62,902 nt of DNA from JAZDFC01 sp043808235. GTDB taxonomy: Bacteria; Bacteroidota; Ignavibacteria; Ignavibacteriales; Melioribacteraceae. Below the pieces are notes generated by a model, which worked only from the letters and a program-made list of their open reading frames with translations, had not been told where the DNA came from and searched no databases. This document shows, one piece after another, positions 52,242 to 60,373 of this stretch. Both the position numbers and the translations under genes were made by a program. The stretch is taken from NCBI GenBank assembly GCA_043808235.1, contig JAZDFC010000043.1, forward strand, positions 1-62,902, in the 5' to 3' direction. How positions within the stretch are numbered: the stretch's first letter is position 1; each line of letters opens with the position of its first letter.

Positions 52242-53126
52242 TTATTTTATCCCTTCAATTGCGGTGAACGCTTTGTACGTATTCGTCAACAGCATCGCTC
52301 GCGTCATCAATCCGACTCCACCCGGAACTGGTGTGATGAAAGAAGCCTTCTTCGAAACTTCTTCGAAGTCAACATCGCCGCAAATTTTATAACCTTTAGG
52401 CAACGATGCATCTTCGACACGGTTTATTCCAACATCGATTACAACTACTCCATCCTTCACCATACCGGCTTTAATAAAATTTGCTTGTCCGATAGCGGCA
52501 ATTAGAATATCAGCTTCTTTCGTGTACTTCGACAAATCGCCGGCAGCCGAATGACAAATGGTAACAACCGCATTCGCGTCTTCTTTCTTCTGAAGCATGA
52601 TATTCGCAATTGGTTTTCCAACGATGTTGCTTCTTCCGACAACAACAACGTGCTTTCCCTTTGTTGGAATTTGATATCGTTTCAACAATTCAACAATTCC
52701 AAACGGAGTGCATGGATAAAAAGTATCTTTCCCGATAACAAGATTTCCAACGCTCACCGGGTGAAATCCATCGACATCTTTCAACGGAGAGATTGCTTCA
52801 ATAACTCTGTCTTCATTAATATGTTTGGGCAATGGAAGTTGAACGAGAATGCCATGAAAGAGCGGATCGTTGTTATATTCATTAATTTTTTGCAGTAAAT
52901 CATTTTCGGAAATTGTTTCCGGCAGATTTTCAATTTTCGAATGAAATCCGATTTCCGAACAATCTTTGCTTTTGCTCTTCACATAAATTTGCGAAGCCGG
53001 ATTTTCACCGACAAGAATTGCAACGAGTCCGGGTACTCTCTTCCCCGATTCGATGAGCGGCGCGACCTTTTGTTTTAATTCCTCACGAATCTCGGCTGCG
53101 ATTTTTTTTCCATCGATTAGTATCAT
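52242..53126 (-). CDS. folD: Bifunctional methylenetetrahydrofolate dehydrogenase/cyclohydrolase
   Basis: This 294-aa FolD interconverts 5,10-methylene- and 10-formyl-tetrahydrofolate. Signatures are VGENPASQIYVKSKSKDCSEIG (Tyr and catalytic Lys, about residues 40-60), HGILVQLPLPKHI, PCTPFGIVELL, VVVVGRSNIVGKP (NADP site, about 160) and FITPVPGGVGLMT near the end. Its start overlaps the methyltransferase stop by 4 bases (ATGA), so the two are translated together. Confidence 0.96.
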   Translation of the reverse strand: MILIDGKKIAAEIREELKQKVAPLIESGKRVPGLVAILVGENPASQIYVKSKSKDCSEIGFHSKIENLPETISENDLLQKINEYNNDPLFHGILVQLPLPKHINEDRVIEAISPLKDVDGFHPVSVGNLVIGKDTFYPCTPFGIVELLKRYQIPTKGKHVVVVGRSNIVGKPIANIMLQKKEDANAVVTICHSAAGDLSKYTKEADILIAAIGQANFIKAGMVKDGVVVIDVGINRVEDASLPKGYKICGDVDFEEVSKKASFITPVPGGVGLMTRAMLLTNTYKAFTAIEGIK

Positions 53127-54139
53127 AATTCTAATTCTAAATTATTATTCGGATCTTTTATTATATCTACATTATATTCATTTTTCAAATAACTTTTTAA
53201 ATCGGTATCATTCATAATTTCATCAGCAAAAGGATTTGAATTCTGCCAGCCTAATTTCGCGGTTTGGCGGAATCGTTCCAATCTTCTAATTGCAATTTCA
53301 CAATAAATTGGGTCTATATCAATAGTGAAGCACTTCCGGTTTAGTCTTTCGCAAGCGATGAGTGTTGTGCCGGAGTGCGCGAAAAAGTCCATGACTAAAT
53401 CCCCGGCATTGCTTGAAGCCTCGACAATTCTTTCAATTGACTTCAACGGTTTCTGCGCGAAGCAGCCGTTCACATTTTCTTCGCGAAGGTGAAAGACCTG
53501 CTGAATATCCACCCAAACATTTCCCGCGCGGATTGTGTTGGATTTACTTCGTTCTAAATTTTCAGTTTTTACCCCGCCGACTTCCTTGTAATATCCTTTT
53601 AAAATCTTTGGGATGTCCGTGTATTCGGCTTTCATATTGAATGAAGGTTTTCCTTTCACATAAAAAAGAAGTTCCTGGCGAACCGCCATCCAGTTTTTTT
53701 GCGTTCCATAACCGCGTTGATTTCTCATCGTTATAAAACTTTTAGAATCGAATCCGGTTTTCTTCATCATCAAAATAAATTCGGCGAAAGGTTCGAAATG
53801 ATTTGATTGATCGGCGCCAAGCCAAACGTAGAGCGAAGAATTCTTCGATAAATTCTCGAACGACACTTGAATCCATTCCCTGCACCAATCAATAAATTTT
53901 TCCAACTCTAGTTCGGAGAATGCAATCATATTGTAAGGCGGGTCATGGACAGCAAGTGCTGCTGTATTCCCTTTCAATACTTTTTGAATTGCCTCTCCAT
54001 CAATCGCATCGATACATCCGATGGAGTGTTTTCCAAGCGGGTCATTCCAAACTTCGCCCTCTTTAAGACGACAAAATATTAAAAGATGATTTCGAAGTTT
54101 TTCATCTTTATCTATTCTCGGCAGCGGATAATTTACCAT
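53123..54139 (-). CDS. Site-specific DNA methyltransferase (beta class, N6-adenine or N4-cytosine), solitary
   Basis: Motif IV (DPPY, in AVHDPPYNMIAFSE, about residue 68 from this start) comes before the SAM-binding motif I (LVMDFFAHSGTTLIACERLN, about 245), the order of beta-class N6A/N4C enzymes. The region between could hold the target-recognition domain. DPPY usually means adenine but does not decide it. No restriction endonuclease is adjacent; instead it is coupled to folD. Start is uncertain: ATG at 54139 (338 aa) or TTG at 54181 (352 aa), neither with a strong ribosome site. Confidence 0.88.
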   Translation of the reverse strand: MVNYPLPRIDKDEKLRNHLLIFCRLKEGEVWNDPLGKHSIGCIDAIDGEAIQKVLKGNTAALAVHDPPYNMIAFSELELEKFIDWCREWIQVSFENLSKNSSLYVWLGADQSNHFEPFAEFILMMKKTGFDSKSFITMRNQRGYGTQKNWMAVRQELLFYVKGKPSFNMKAEYTDIPKILKGYYKEVGGVKTENLERSKSNTIRAGNVWVDIQQVFHLREENVNGCFAQKPLKSIERIVEASSNAGDLVMDFFAHSGTTLIACERLNRKCFTIDIDPIYCEIAIRRLERFRQTAKLGWQNSNPFADEIMNDTDLKSYLKNEYNVDIIKDPNNNLELEL

Positions 54140-54265
54140 GTTATAATTTGAATGATTACTCAATAAGTGAAATAATTCCAACCAATTCTAAGTTGCATCA
54201 AAGCGCCGTATTAAACGGATATATTACAATTATTTTTTCATACTCTACATTTTTCAATCTACATT

Positions 54266-55063
54266 CTAAATTTTCCGTTCAAATTCCGGAAAGAAAATTC
54301 TTTCTATTTCGATAGCTTTGCCTGTCTCGGAATCAATCTTTAGTATCACGGCAGAGAGGTGAACTTCATTTATAGCTGTCTGATATTTCTGCGGCGTTTG
54401 GTATAAGAATCTATTTATCGCAGCGTCTGTTTTCATTCCAATAACCGATTCATACGGACCGGTCATTCCAACATCTGTAATGTAAGCGGTTCCCTGCGGA
54501 AATATTCTTTCGTCCGAAGTTTGAATATGTGTATGTGTGCCGATAACTGCGCTAACTTTTCCGGCAACATAATTTGTGAATGCTAACTTTTCGGCTGTGG
54601 CTTCAGCATGAAAATCCACCAACACAACTTTGGTTTCGGATTCAATTTTTTTGATCACGTAATCGAATGCCCGGAAAGGACAATCGATAGGCGACATAAA
54701 AGCTCTTCCTTGCAAATTTATTACTGCAATTTTTCCTTTTGGAGTTTCTGAAATACAGTAACCGTTGCCGTAAGTTCCTTTCGGATAATTGAAAGGACGA
54801 ATATACCTTTTCTCTTCTCTCAAATATTCCTGCGATTGAGGTTTGTCCCAGGTGTGATTTCCGCCGGTAATTACTTTCACATCAAGTTCGAAAAGCGCCT
54901 TGCCTTCGGCGGGTGTACAGCCTTTACCATCCGATGCGTTTTCTCCGTTGGCAATAATAAAATCGGTTTTATATTTCGATACCAATCCGGGCAGCCATGT
55001 TCGAACCATATCGAGGCCGGGTTTGCCGATAATATCACCGATGAACAATATATTTATAGTCAT
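54266..55063 (-). CDS. ymdB: YmdB-family (TIGR00282) metallophosphoesterase
   Basis: This 265-aa enzyme matches YmdB-type phosphoesterases: ILFIGDIIGKPGLDMVRTWLP at the start, FIIANGENASDGKG (about residues 36-49), VITGGNHTWDK (about 65), VVLVDFHAEATAEKLAF (about 146) and VIGTHTHIQTSDE (about 174). These are the dinuclear metal-site residues. Bacillus YmdB hydrolyses 2',3'-cyclic nucleotides and influences biofilm formation. It precedes the methyltransferase-folD operon by about 100 bases and may share its transcript. Confidence 0.93.
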   Translation of the reverse strand: MTINILFIGDIIGKPGLDMVRTWLPGLVSKYKTDFIIANGENASDGKGCTPAEGKALFELDVKVITGGNHTWDKPQSQEYLREEKRYIRPFNYPKGTYGNGYCISETPKGKIAVINLQGRAFMSPIDCPFRAFDYVIKKIESETKVVLVDFHAEATAEKLAFTNYVAGKVSAVIGTHTHIQTSDERIFPQGTAYITDVGMTGPYESVIGMKTDAAINRFLYQTPQKYQTAINEVHLSAVILKIDSETGKAIEIERIFFPEFERKI

Positions 55064-55457
55064 GAATTCCTAAAATTTTGAAGCGAAATATAGGAATAAA
55101 CGGGGCAATTGCGAAGAAGAGGATTTGTAATTTTCATATAATGATTACATTGCCACAAATAAATGATTGCACATTGCCGATATTTTTTGTAAAAGTAAAA
55201 TCGTTTGACAGTTCTATTGATTTTATGACATCGGATGATAGTTGGAGATTATTTTAGTTTTATTACTTCGAATATTTCAACCCACCCCTTCCGTTCCTTC
55301 CGACAAATCGGAACAAGCTCTCCCAAGAGGGGAAGCAACTCACTTTAAAAGAATAGCGTCGTCCCCTCTAAAAAGAGGGGAAGAAGGGGTGTGTAACTCA
55401 TAATGTCTTGAAAAAAAGATTTATATATATTTGCTTATGGTCGTTCTGTAGAAAATA
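55064..55457. repeat. Non-coding stretch with a CCCCTC/GAGGGG hairpin-rich repeat (about 55278-55393)
   Basis: From about 55278 (CACCCCTTCC) to 55393 (AAGGGGTGTG) the sequence contains complementary blocks: TCTCCCAAGAGGGGAAG and CCCCTCTAAAAAGAGGGGAAG, with outer CACCCCTT and AAGGGGTG. It is a fold-back repeat of the kind found as multi-copy intergenic elements in Ignavibacteria and other environmental genomes. No ORF. Confidence 0.55.
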
Positions 55458-56180
55458 TTATTTGAGCAAAATAGCTTTCTGTGTTTTCTTCAGATTACCG
55501 AACTCAACCGATATGAAATACACCCCGCTCGAATATTTACTTGCATCCCAAATTAGTTGGTGACTTCCTTTCCTCAATTCTTTTTCGAGCAGCGTTTCAA
55601 TCTGCTGACCGTTATTATTGAACACAGAAACCTTTACGAAACCTTCTCCAGGAATTGTAAATTCAATTTGCGTTTCGGGATTGAATGGATTTGGATAAAC
55701 CGGGGATAAATTAAAATCTTCAGGAGACATATTTTCTGCAAATGCAATTTCAGAAAGTTGATAACAATCGCTCTGAAATTGCTCTAATATTTCAGGAATT
55801 TGTGGACTAAAAAGACCCCTAATTGAAAATGAAGTAAAACCTAAATAAGTAGTATCGGTATAAGGGCAAATAGTTCTAAACACTTCTGTATAATATTCGC
55901 CGGGTTTTAAAGATCCAATTGTTACAAAAAAATCATAGAAACAGTAACAATCACAAGGTACGCATGAGGTATCGACCTCAATTATCTTTAAATAATTCCC
56001 GTTTAATTCAAATTGCATTTCGAATTCGAGACAACAATAACTTTGCGTATATTTATGATTAATTGTAACGCAATCTTCTTTGACTTCGGCGAAAATACTA
56101 TCGGTTTGGGAATATATATTTGATGAGAATAGAATTACAAACGGAAGCATCCGCCATAATATTTTTATTGACCGATGCAT
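55458..56180 (-). CDS. Secreted protein with T9SS sorting domain
   Basis: The start was chosen at ATG 56180 behind GAGGTAAGCTC; it gives a signal peptide ending NIYSQ (about residue 25). The middle (about 26-150) has many Cys residues (SYCCLEFEMQF, CVPCDCYCFYDFF) and looks like a beta domain; I do not recognise it. The last 80 residues are a T9SS sorting domain: SPVYPNPFNPETQIEFTIP, SVFNNNGQQIETLLE and a basic KTQKAILLK end. Possible disulfides fit an extracellular site. Confidence 0.78.
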   Translation of the reverse strand: MHRSIKILWRMLPFVILFSSNIYSQTDSIFAEVKEDCVTINHKYTQSYCCLEFEMQFELNGNYLKIIEVDTSCVPCDCYCFYDFFVTIGSLKPGEYYTEVFRTICPYTDTTYLGFTSFSIRGLFSPQIPEILEQFQSDCYQLSEIAFAENMSPEDFNLSPVYPNPFNPETQIEFTIPGEGFVKVSVFNNNGQQIETLLEKELRKGSHQLIWDASKYSSGVYFISVEFGNLKKTQKAILLK

Positions 56181-56370
56181 GAGCTTACCTCGCAATATTT
56201 ATATTACAAAAACAATTTATCCCACAGAAAACTATTTTGTGCAATACGAAAGAGAACGCCGGTTTGGAAACAAAACATAAATAAACAACTACCGCCAATA
56301 CTCAATGTTAGTATAACAATTCCGGCATTTAGTTGCAATTCATTTGTACAAACATCGGTTCAGAAATATA

Positions 56371-56556
56371 CTATGACTGCTTTGTGGTACCGGTAGGTCT
56401 AAGATAATATTTAGGTTGTAAAGTCACCTTTTTGTTCGGATTAATTTTTTCTTTTGATTTCAAATCTTCATAGATTTTTAATAAATCGAAATTAAACGCC
56501 GAGGCATGTTCTTCCCGGTACTTTCTCAACTCTTTAATAATCGCGTCTTCCGTCAT
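56371..56556 (-). CDS. Small antitoxin-like partner of the PIN protein
   Basis: This 61-aa hydrophilic helical protein (AIIKELRKYREEHASAFNFD, then LKIYEDLKSKE) resembles small proteins that commonly accompany PIN proteins with YIETS(F/V)ISYL starts, notably in cyanobacteria. It lies downstream of the PIN gene with a 4-base overlap (ATGA). It is a likely antitoxin, but no DNA-binding motif is visible. Confidence 0.7.
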   Translation of the reverse strand: MTEDAIIKELRKYREEHASAFNFDLLKIYEDLKSKEKINPNKKVTLQPKYYLRPTGTTKQS

Positions 56557-57035
56557 GTTAAATCTCCTAATAATTCTTCAGGTGTACAAATAACAGGGAT
56601 AATATAACCCGCCTCGTTACAGGCCTTTTCAATTCGCCCGCGGATCACTGCATTTGCGATATGCTTGCAATTCCATGTCAATAGATAATCCATACCATGT
56701 ATTGTTGCTATTGAAATATGGAACGCATCTTCAACAAAATTCCTTGGAATAATATTTTCACGAATGAAAATACTTGCCAAATTCATACACTCATCATTTA
56801 ATTCCAGTAAAGGGATATTGGTCAATATTTTCATTCTCAATTTGACTGCGTCAGCGTCTCCCTTTCCTGCCTCTTCGTATACAAGTTGAGAAATAAAAAT
56901 CTCGAAATCTTTTTTTCTTTTGTCCCACCATTCCCTTGATATTTGTTGATGAGCCGCTAACACCAAATCCCGATTAGGTTTTGATGTTAAATAACTAATA
57001 AAACTCGTTTCGATATATACTCTTTGTTTATCCAT
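56553..57035 (-). CDS. PIN-domain RNase (VapC-like toxin)
   Basis: This 160-aa protein has the PIN fold: the first acidic residue in RVYIETSFISYL (Glu near 8), the second in FISQLVYEEAGKGD (Glu near 54), the third in FVEDAFHISIATIHGMDYLLTWN (Asp near 98) and a fourth in the following loop. These cluster as the Mg site of PIN RNases. It is the upstream gene of a two-gene unit, with the 61-aa partner overlapping its end. This toxin-first order is the reverse of most VapBC modules. Confidence 0.82.
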   Translation of the reverse strand: MDKQRVYIETSFISYLTSKPNRDLVLAAHQQISREWWDKRKKDFEIFISQLVYEEAGKGDADAVKLRMKILTNIPLLELNDECMNLASIFIRENIIPRNFVEDAFHISIATIHGMDYLLTWNCKHIANAVIRGRIEKACNEAGYIIPVICTPEELLGDLT

Positions 57036-57132
57036 TAAATCTATCCTACAAAGACAATATAATAAAAATACTCCGTATTTTACTATGTAAATTATTTGTG
57101 ATTATGCAATTATTAACGGTTTGATTTAACGA

Positions 57133-57816
57133 ATGAACAATATCGACATCATCGACATACCGATTAGCGAAGCGGAATTCAGCGTGCTCGACTTTGAAAC
57201 TACCGGAATTTCTGCCCGCTTCGATAGAGTGATTGAAATAGGATTGGTGAAAGTAAAGAACTTAAAAATCGTTGATACTTATCAATCATTTATTAATCCG
57301 GGAAGAAAGATTCCCCCGTTCATTACAAACCTAACCGGTATAAAAGATTCGGATGTTGAAGGCGCGCCGATGTTCATTGATATTGTAGAGCAAATTTTGG
57401 AATTCATCGGCGATTCGATTTTAACCGCGCACAATATGCCGTTTGACGATTCATTCCTTAAAAGCGAACTTGAATATGCGGGTTACGATGATTTTTATAA
57501 TTCCAGATTGTGCACATTAAAACTTGCCCGCAAATTGTACCCGGAATTAAAAAGTAAATCGCTGCCGAATCTTGTTCAGCATTTTCATATTCGAAATAAA
57601 AATGCTCACCGCGCAATCGGCGATGCTACTTGTACTGCCCGCATTCTGCTAAAGATGATTGATGAAGTGAAGGAGAATCATAACATCGAGCGCGTCTCCG
57701 ACTTACTTGGTTTTCAAAGCGCTTCGCTATTTGCTCCGCGTTTTAGTTTCATAAAGAAAAAGTTGATTGAGGATTTTTCTACACTGCCGGATACTCCGGG
57801 CGTTTATTTTTTTTAA
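57133..57816 (+). CDS. DEDDh exonuclease (DnaQ/epsilon-like) domain, 5' part of a frameshifted exonuclease-UvrC-like gene
   Basis: The first 227 residues form a DnaQ-type 3'-5' exonuclease: SVLDFETTGISARFDRVIEIG (ExoI, Asp/Glu), LTAHNMPFDDSFLKSEL (ExoII) and NAHRAIGDATCTARILL (ExoIII, His and Asp), all catalytic residues intact. The frame then runs STLPDTPGVYFF and stops at TAA (57814-57816), exactly where a GIY-YIG domain should begin. Removing one T from the T8 run (57807-57814) joins it to the next ORF as PGVYFFKNRKDEIIYIGKAK. The fused exonuclease/GIY-YIG architecture is well known, so this is one gene split by a shift. Confidence 0.85.
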   Translation: MNNIDIIDIPISEAEFSVLDFETTGISARFDRVIEIGLVKVKNLKIVDTYQSFINPGRKIPPFITNLTGIKDSDVEGAPMFIDIVEQILEFIGDSILTAHNMPFDDSFLKSELEYAGYDDFYNSRLCTLKLARKLYPELKSKSLPNLVQHFHIRNKNAHRAIGDATCTARILLKMIDEVKENHNIERVSDLLGFQSASLFAPRFSFIKKKLIEDFSTLPDTPGVYFF

Positions 57817-58834
57817 GAATAGAAAGGATGAAATTATTTACATCGGTAAAGCGAAATCTTTGAAGCAACGAGTGAAAAACTATTTTATCGGCGGTTCATC
57901 AAAAAAAGCTAAACAGATTGTACGAAAGGCCTCCCGTCTCGGTTATTTAGAAACGAATTCCGAACTCACGGCGCTGCTTGCCGAAGCGGAATTAATCAAA
58001 CGGCATTTACCCGAACAAAATGTGATGCTTAAAAAATATTCACGGGCTCACTTCATCAAAGTAAATCATCTTCATGAATTCCCGGATGTTACCTCAACAT
58101 CAAATTTCGAGTTCGACGGATGTGATTATTTTGGTCCGTACAACAATAACGATACTACAAAATTATTGATTGACATTATCGGGAAAACTTATCAGTTGCG
58201 GGAGTGCAGCGACAAGGAATTCGGTAAAAATAAAAAATGTTATCTCTACGATATCAAACGCTGCGTGGCTCCATGCGAGTTTGCGGATTCAAGAAATTTA
58301 TATATCGATGAATTAAATCTTGTTTACGATTTTATCTGCGGCAAAAATCAGAACGCAATCGATAGACTTTTATGGAAGATGAAAGAGTTTTCCGAAAATA
58401 AAAAGTACGAGGAAGCCGCGTTGATACGGGATGCCGTGAACTTGTTGCTAAATCAACTTAATAAAACTTCGATAATCGCAGAGCCGCTAAATTCCACAAA
58501 GCTGTTAGTTGAAATTTCTGAGGGCAATAAAAAAGATTATCTGCTTTTCCTTGAAGGAAAAGTTTTAATAAAAGATTTTCCGCTGAATGAAAAAGAGATT
58601 TTTGAAGAAGCGCTTGATGATTATTTTTCCGGTACAATAAATTTATTCCGCGAATTGGAAAACAAAGACCTGGAGCAAATGAAAATTTCATTGAGCTGGC
58701 TCGTTAAAAACCGGAATAAAGTAAGGTTATATTACCTACGGAATTATTCTGTGCAGGAAGAATTGTACCGGGATTCGTCCCAGGGCATCAGGAAAAGTTT
58801 ACAAGTGAAATCACAATCATATACACAATCATAA
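57767..58834 (+). CDS. GIY-YIG (UvrC-like) domain, 3' part of the frameshifted exonuclease-UvrC-like gene
   Basis: True homology starts with PGVYFFKNRKDEIIYIGKAK joined to the exonuclease frame at 57800-57816. The GIY-YIG nuclease core continues KSLKQRVKNYF and LLAEAELIKRHLPEQNVMLK (the catalytic Glu region). A UvrC-like Cys-containing part follows (YLYDIKRCVAPCEF) and a UVR-like helix (WKMKEFSENKKYEEAALIRD). The C-terminus of UvrC (RNase H-like) is missing, as in Cho-type proteins. If translated separately it would need a start within the exonuclease region; fusion by +1 shift is more plausible. It overlaps the opposing MgtC-family gene by 47 bases. Confidence 0.85.
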   Translation: MRIFLHCRILRAFIFFKNRKDEIIYIGKAKSLKQRVKNYFIGGSSKKAKQIVRKASRLGYLETNSELTALLAEAELIKRHLPEQNVMLKKYSRAHFIKVNHLHEFPDVTSTSNFEFDGCDYFGPYNNNDTTKLLIDIIGKTYQLRECSDKEFGKNKKCYLYDIKRCVAPCEFADSRNLYIDELNLVYDFICGKNQNAIDRLLWKMKEFSENKKYEEAALIRDAVNLLLNQLNKTSIIAEPLNSTKLLVEISEGNKKDYLLFLEGKVLIKDFPLNEKEIFEEALDDYFSGTINLFRELENKDLEQMKISLSWLVKNRNKVRLYYLRNYSVQEELYRDSSQGIRKSLQVKSQSYTQS

Positions 58835-60083
58835 CGCCGATAATCGCGGCAAATCCTTTTGAAATATATCTCCTCAACTCCTTCGAACCCATCGTGCTTG
58901 CGATAAATCCTTTAACAAGAGAATTGGCAAAACTTGCCATCACAATGGCAAGAGCGGCGACCTGGGCTGTAATTTTCGTTTTCACAAGGTCACTCATCGA
59001 TAATGCAACTGCGTCCACATCGGCAAAGCCGGAAAAGAAACTTGCGATGTAAATACCTCTATCGCCGTAATAAAATTGTGCGGCGGCTGAAACGAAAAGG
59101 ATAACCGCGAATATCAATCCAAATTTAACTGCAAACATAACCTTGAAGGGATTCGTTAATTTTATTTCATCTGTCTGGTTGCTGCCGGTGGTTTTCCAGA
59201 GAAGTAAACTGACGACAATTCCAACCGAAATAAAAATAAAAAACGGAATTAGTAATTCTTGCGCTACTGCCGGCGCGAGCACGTAAATAACAATGAGAAG
59301 ACGCGGAAACATTATTGTTGATGCAAGTATAATTCCAGCTGCAAAATTTCGAGATAATTTCTCAACCTCTTTGCTTCGGGAGGTGAACGAGAGTGTTACG
59401 GCAGTGCTCGATACTATTCCGCCGAGGATTGAAAGAAGCTGAATTCCTTTTTTTGTGCCTACTATTTTGAAAAGCAGATATCCGATAAAACTTATTCCGG
59501 CAATTAACACAACCATGTACCATATCTTGCGCGGATTAAATACTTCGAACGGACCATAATTTTCATCCGGCAGAAGAGGAAGGACAATAATTGTGATGAT
59601 AGCAAATTTAATTGCGGCATATAAATCTTCCATCTCAACGTTGCCCACAAACTTATGGAGAGCGCTTTTCAAAGTGAGAAATGTTAACACTACAACTGCG
59701 GCGGCTGCGGAAATTAATAAGTAATCCCAAAAGATAAGCGAGCCTAAAATATAAACCAGTATGAAAGCAATTTCAGTTGTTCCGCCCAACTCACCTTGCC
59801 GGGCTGAGAAAAAGTATGCAATGCTTACAAGTATACCAAAGATTAGGAAAAATGCAATGTACAGATTGAAGGATGTGAAGCTGGATATGAATGCAGTCAA
59901 AAATCCAAGCAAAGAGATTAGCGGGAAAGTTCTGATTCCAGCAAAGGCTTTCTCTCCTTTCTTCTGTGTAGCTTCCCTCTCGATACCGATAAGCAAGCCA
60001 ATTAAAATTGCAAGCGCGATTTTATACCAAAGGTATGGAAGCGTTGGATTTATTTGGGGTACGATTTGAAGTAGAGCAAACAT
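58788..60083 (-). CDS. MgtC/SapB-family membrane protein (DUF4010 C-terminal half)
   Basis: This 431-aa protein has about 11-12 membrane segments. The N-terminal 140 residues are MgtC-like (IALAILIGLLIGIEREATQK, then AGIRTFPLISLLGF), and the rest matches the DUF4010 membrane domain (GIVSSTAVTLSFTSRSKE, FFSGFADVDAVALSMSDLVK). MgtC proteins help growth at low magnesium, but the ion or ligand of this fusion type is unknown. It is convergent with the UvrC-like gene and overlaps it by 47 bases (58788-58834). Confidence 0.88.
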   Translation of the reverse strand: MFALLQIVPQINPTLPYLWYKIALAILIGLLIGIEREATQKKGEKAFAGIRTFPLISLLGFLTAFISSFTSFNLYIAFFLIFGILVSIAYFFSARQGELGGTTEIAFILVYILGSLIFWDYLLISAAAAVVVLTFLTLKSALHKFVGNVEMEDLYAAIKFAIITIIVLPLLPDENYGPFEVFNPRKIWYMVVLIAGISFIGYLLFKIVGTKKGIQLLSILGGIVSSTAVTLSFTSRSKEVEKLSRNFAAGIILASTIMFPRLLIVIYVLAPAVAQELLIPFFIFISVGIVVSLLLWKTTGSNQTDEIKLTNPFKVMFAVKFGLIFAVILFVSAAAQFYYGDRGIYIASFFSGFADVDAVALSMSDLVKTKITAQVAALAIVMASFANSLVKGFIASTMGSKELRRYISKGFAAIIGVMIVYMIVISLVNFS

Positions 60084-60247
60084 ATAGCAATCCTAAAAAT
60101 TGGAGGATTTTATTTTGAGCTGACTAAATATAATTATTACATCAGCGATAATCGATTTGTTTTTTAAAGTCAGCCGGGAAAGGGATTGTATTATATGATG
60201 AAGCGATAGTATGGAAACGTAAAAAATATTGTAATTGAATATTTCTC

Positions 60248-60333
60248 TCAGTGCGCCTTAGTGAACTTAGTGTCTAAATGGTTTTCTTGAAAACCTACCA
60301 CTTAGACACTGAGAACACTTAGTTACACTAAGA
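60248..60333. repeat. Imperfect palindrome with repeated TTAGTG units
   Basis: CTTAGTGTCTAAATGGT (left) and ACCACTTAGACACTGAG (right) pair at 15 of 17 positions, and TTAGTG recurs every 9-10 bases on both sides. The layout resembles the element at 24778-24866, with A in place of C in the unit. The remaining bases between 60084 and 60373 hold nothing else I can name. Confidence 0.55.
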
Positions 60334-60373
60334 TTTATTAAAACTCTCTTTGTAATATTGAATAATTATAATT

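Noticed and set aside
53123..54139. Restriction-modification system
   Set aside because: No endonuclease or specificity gene is adjacent; the neighbours are housekeeping genes.
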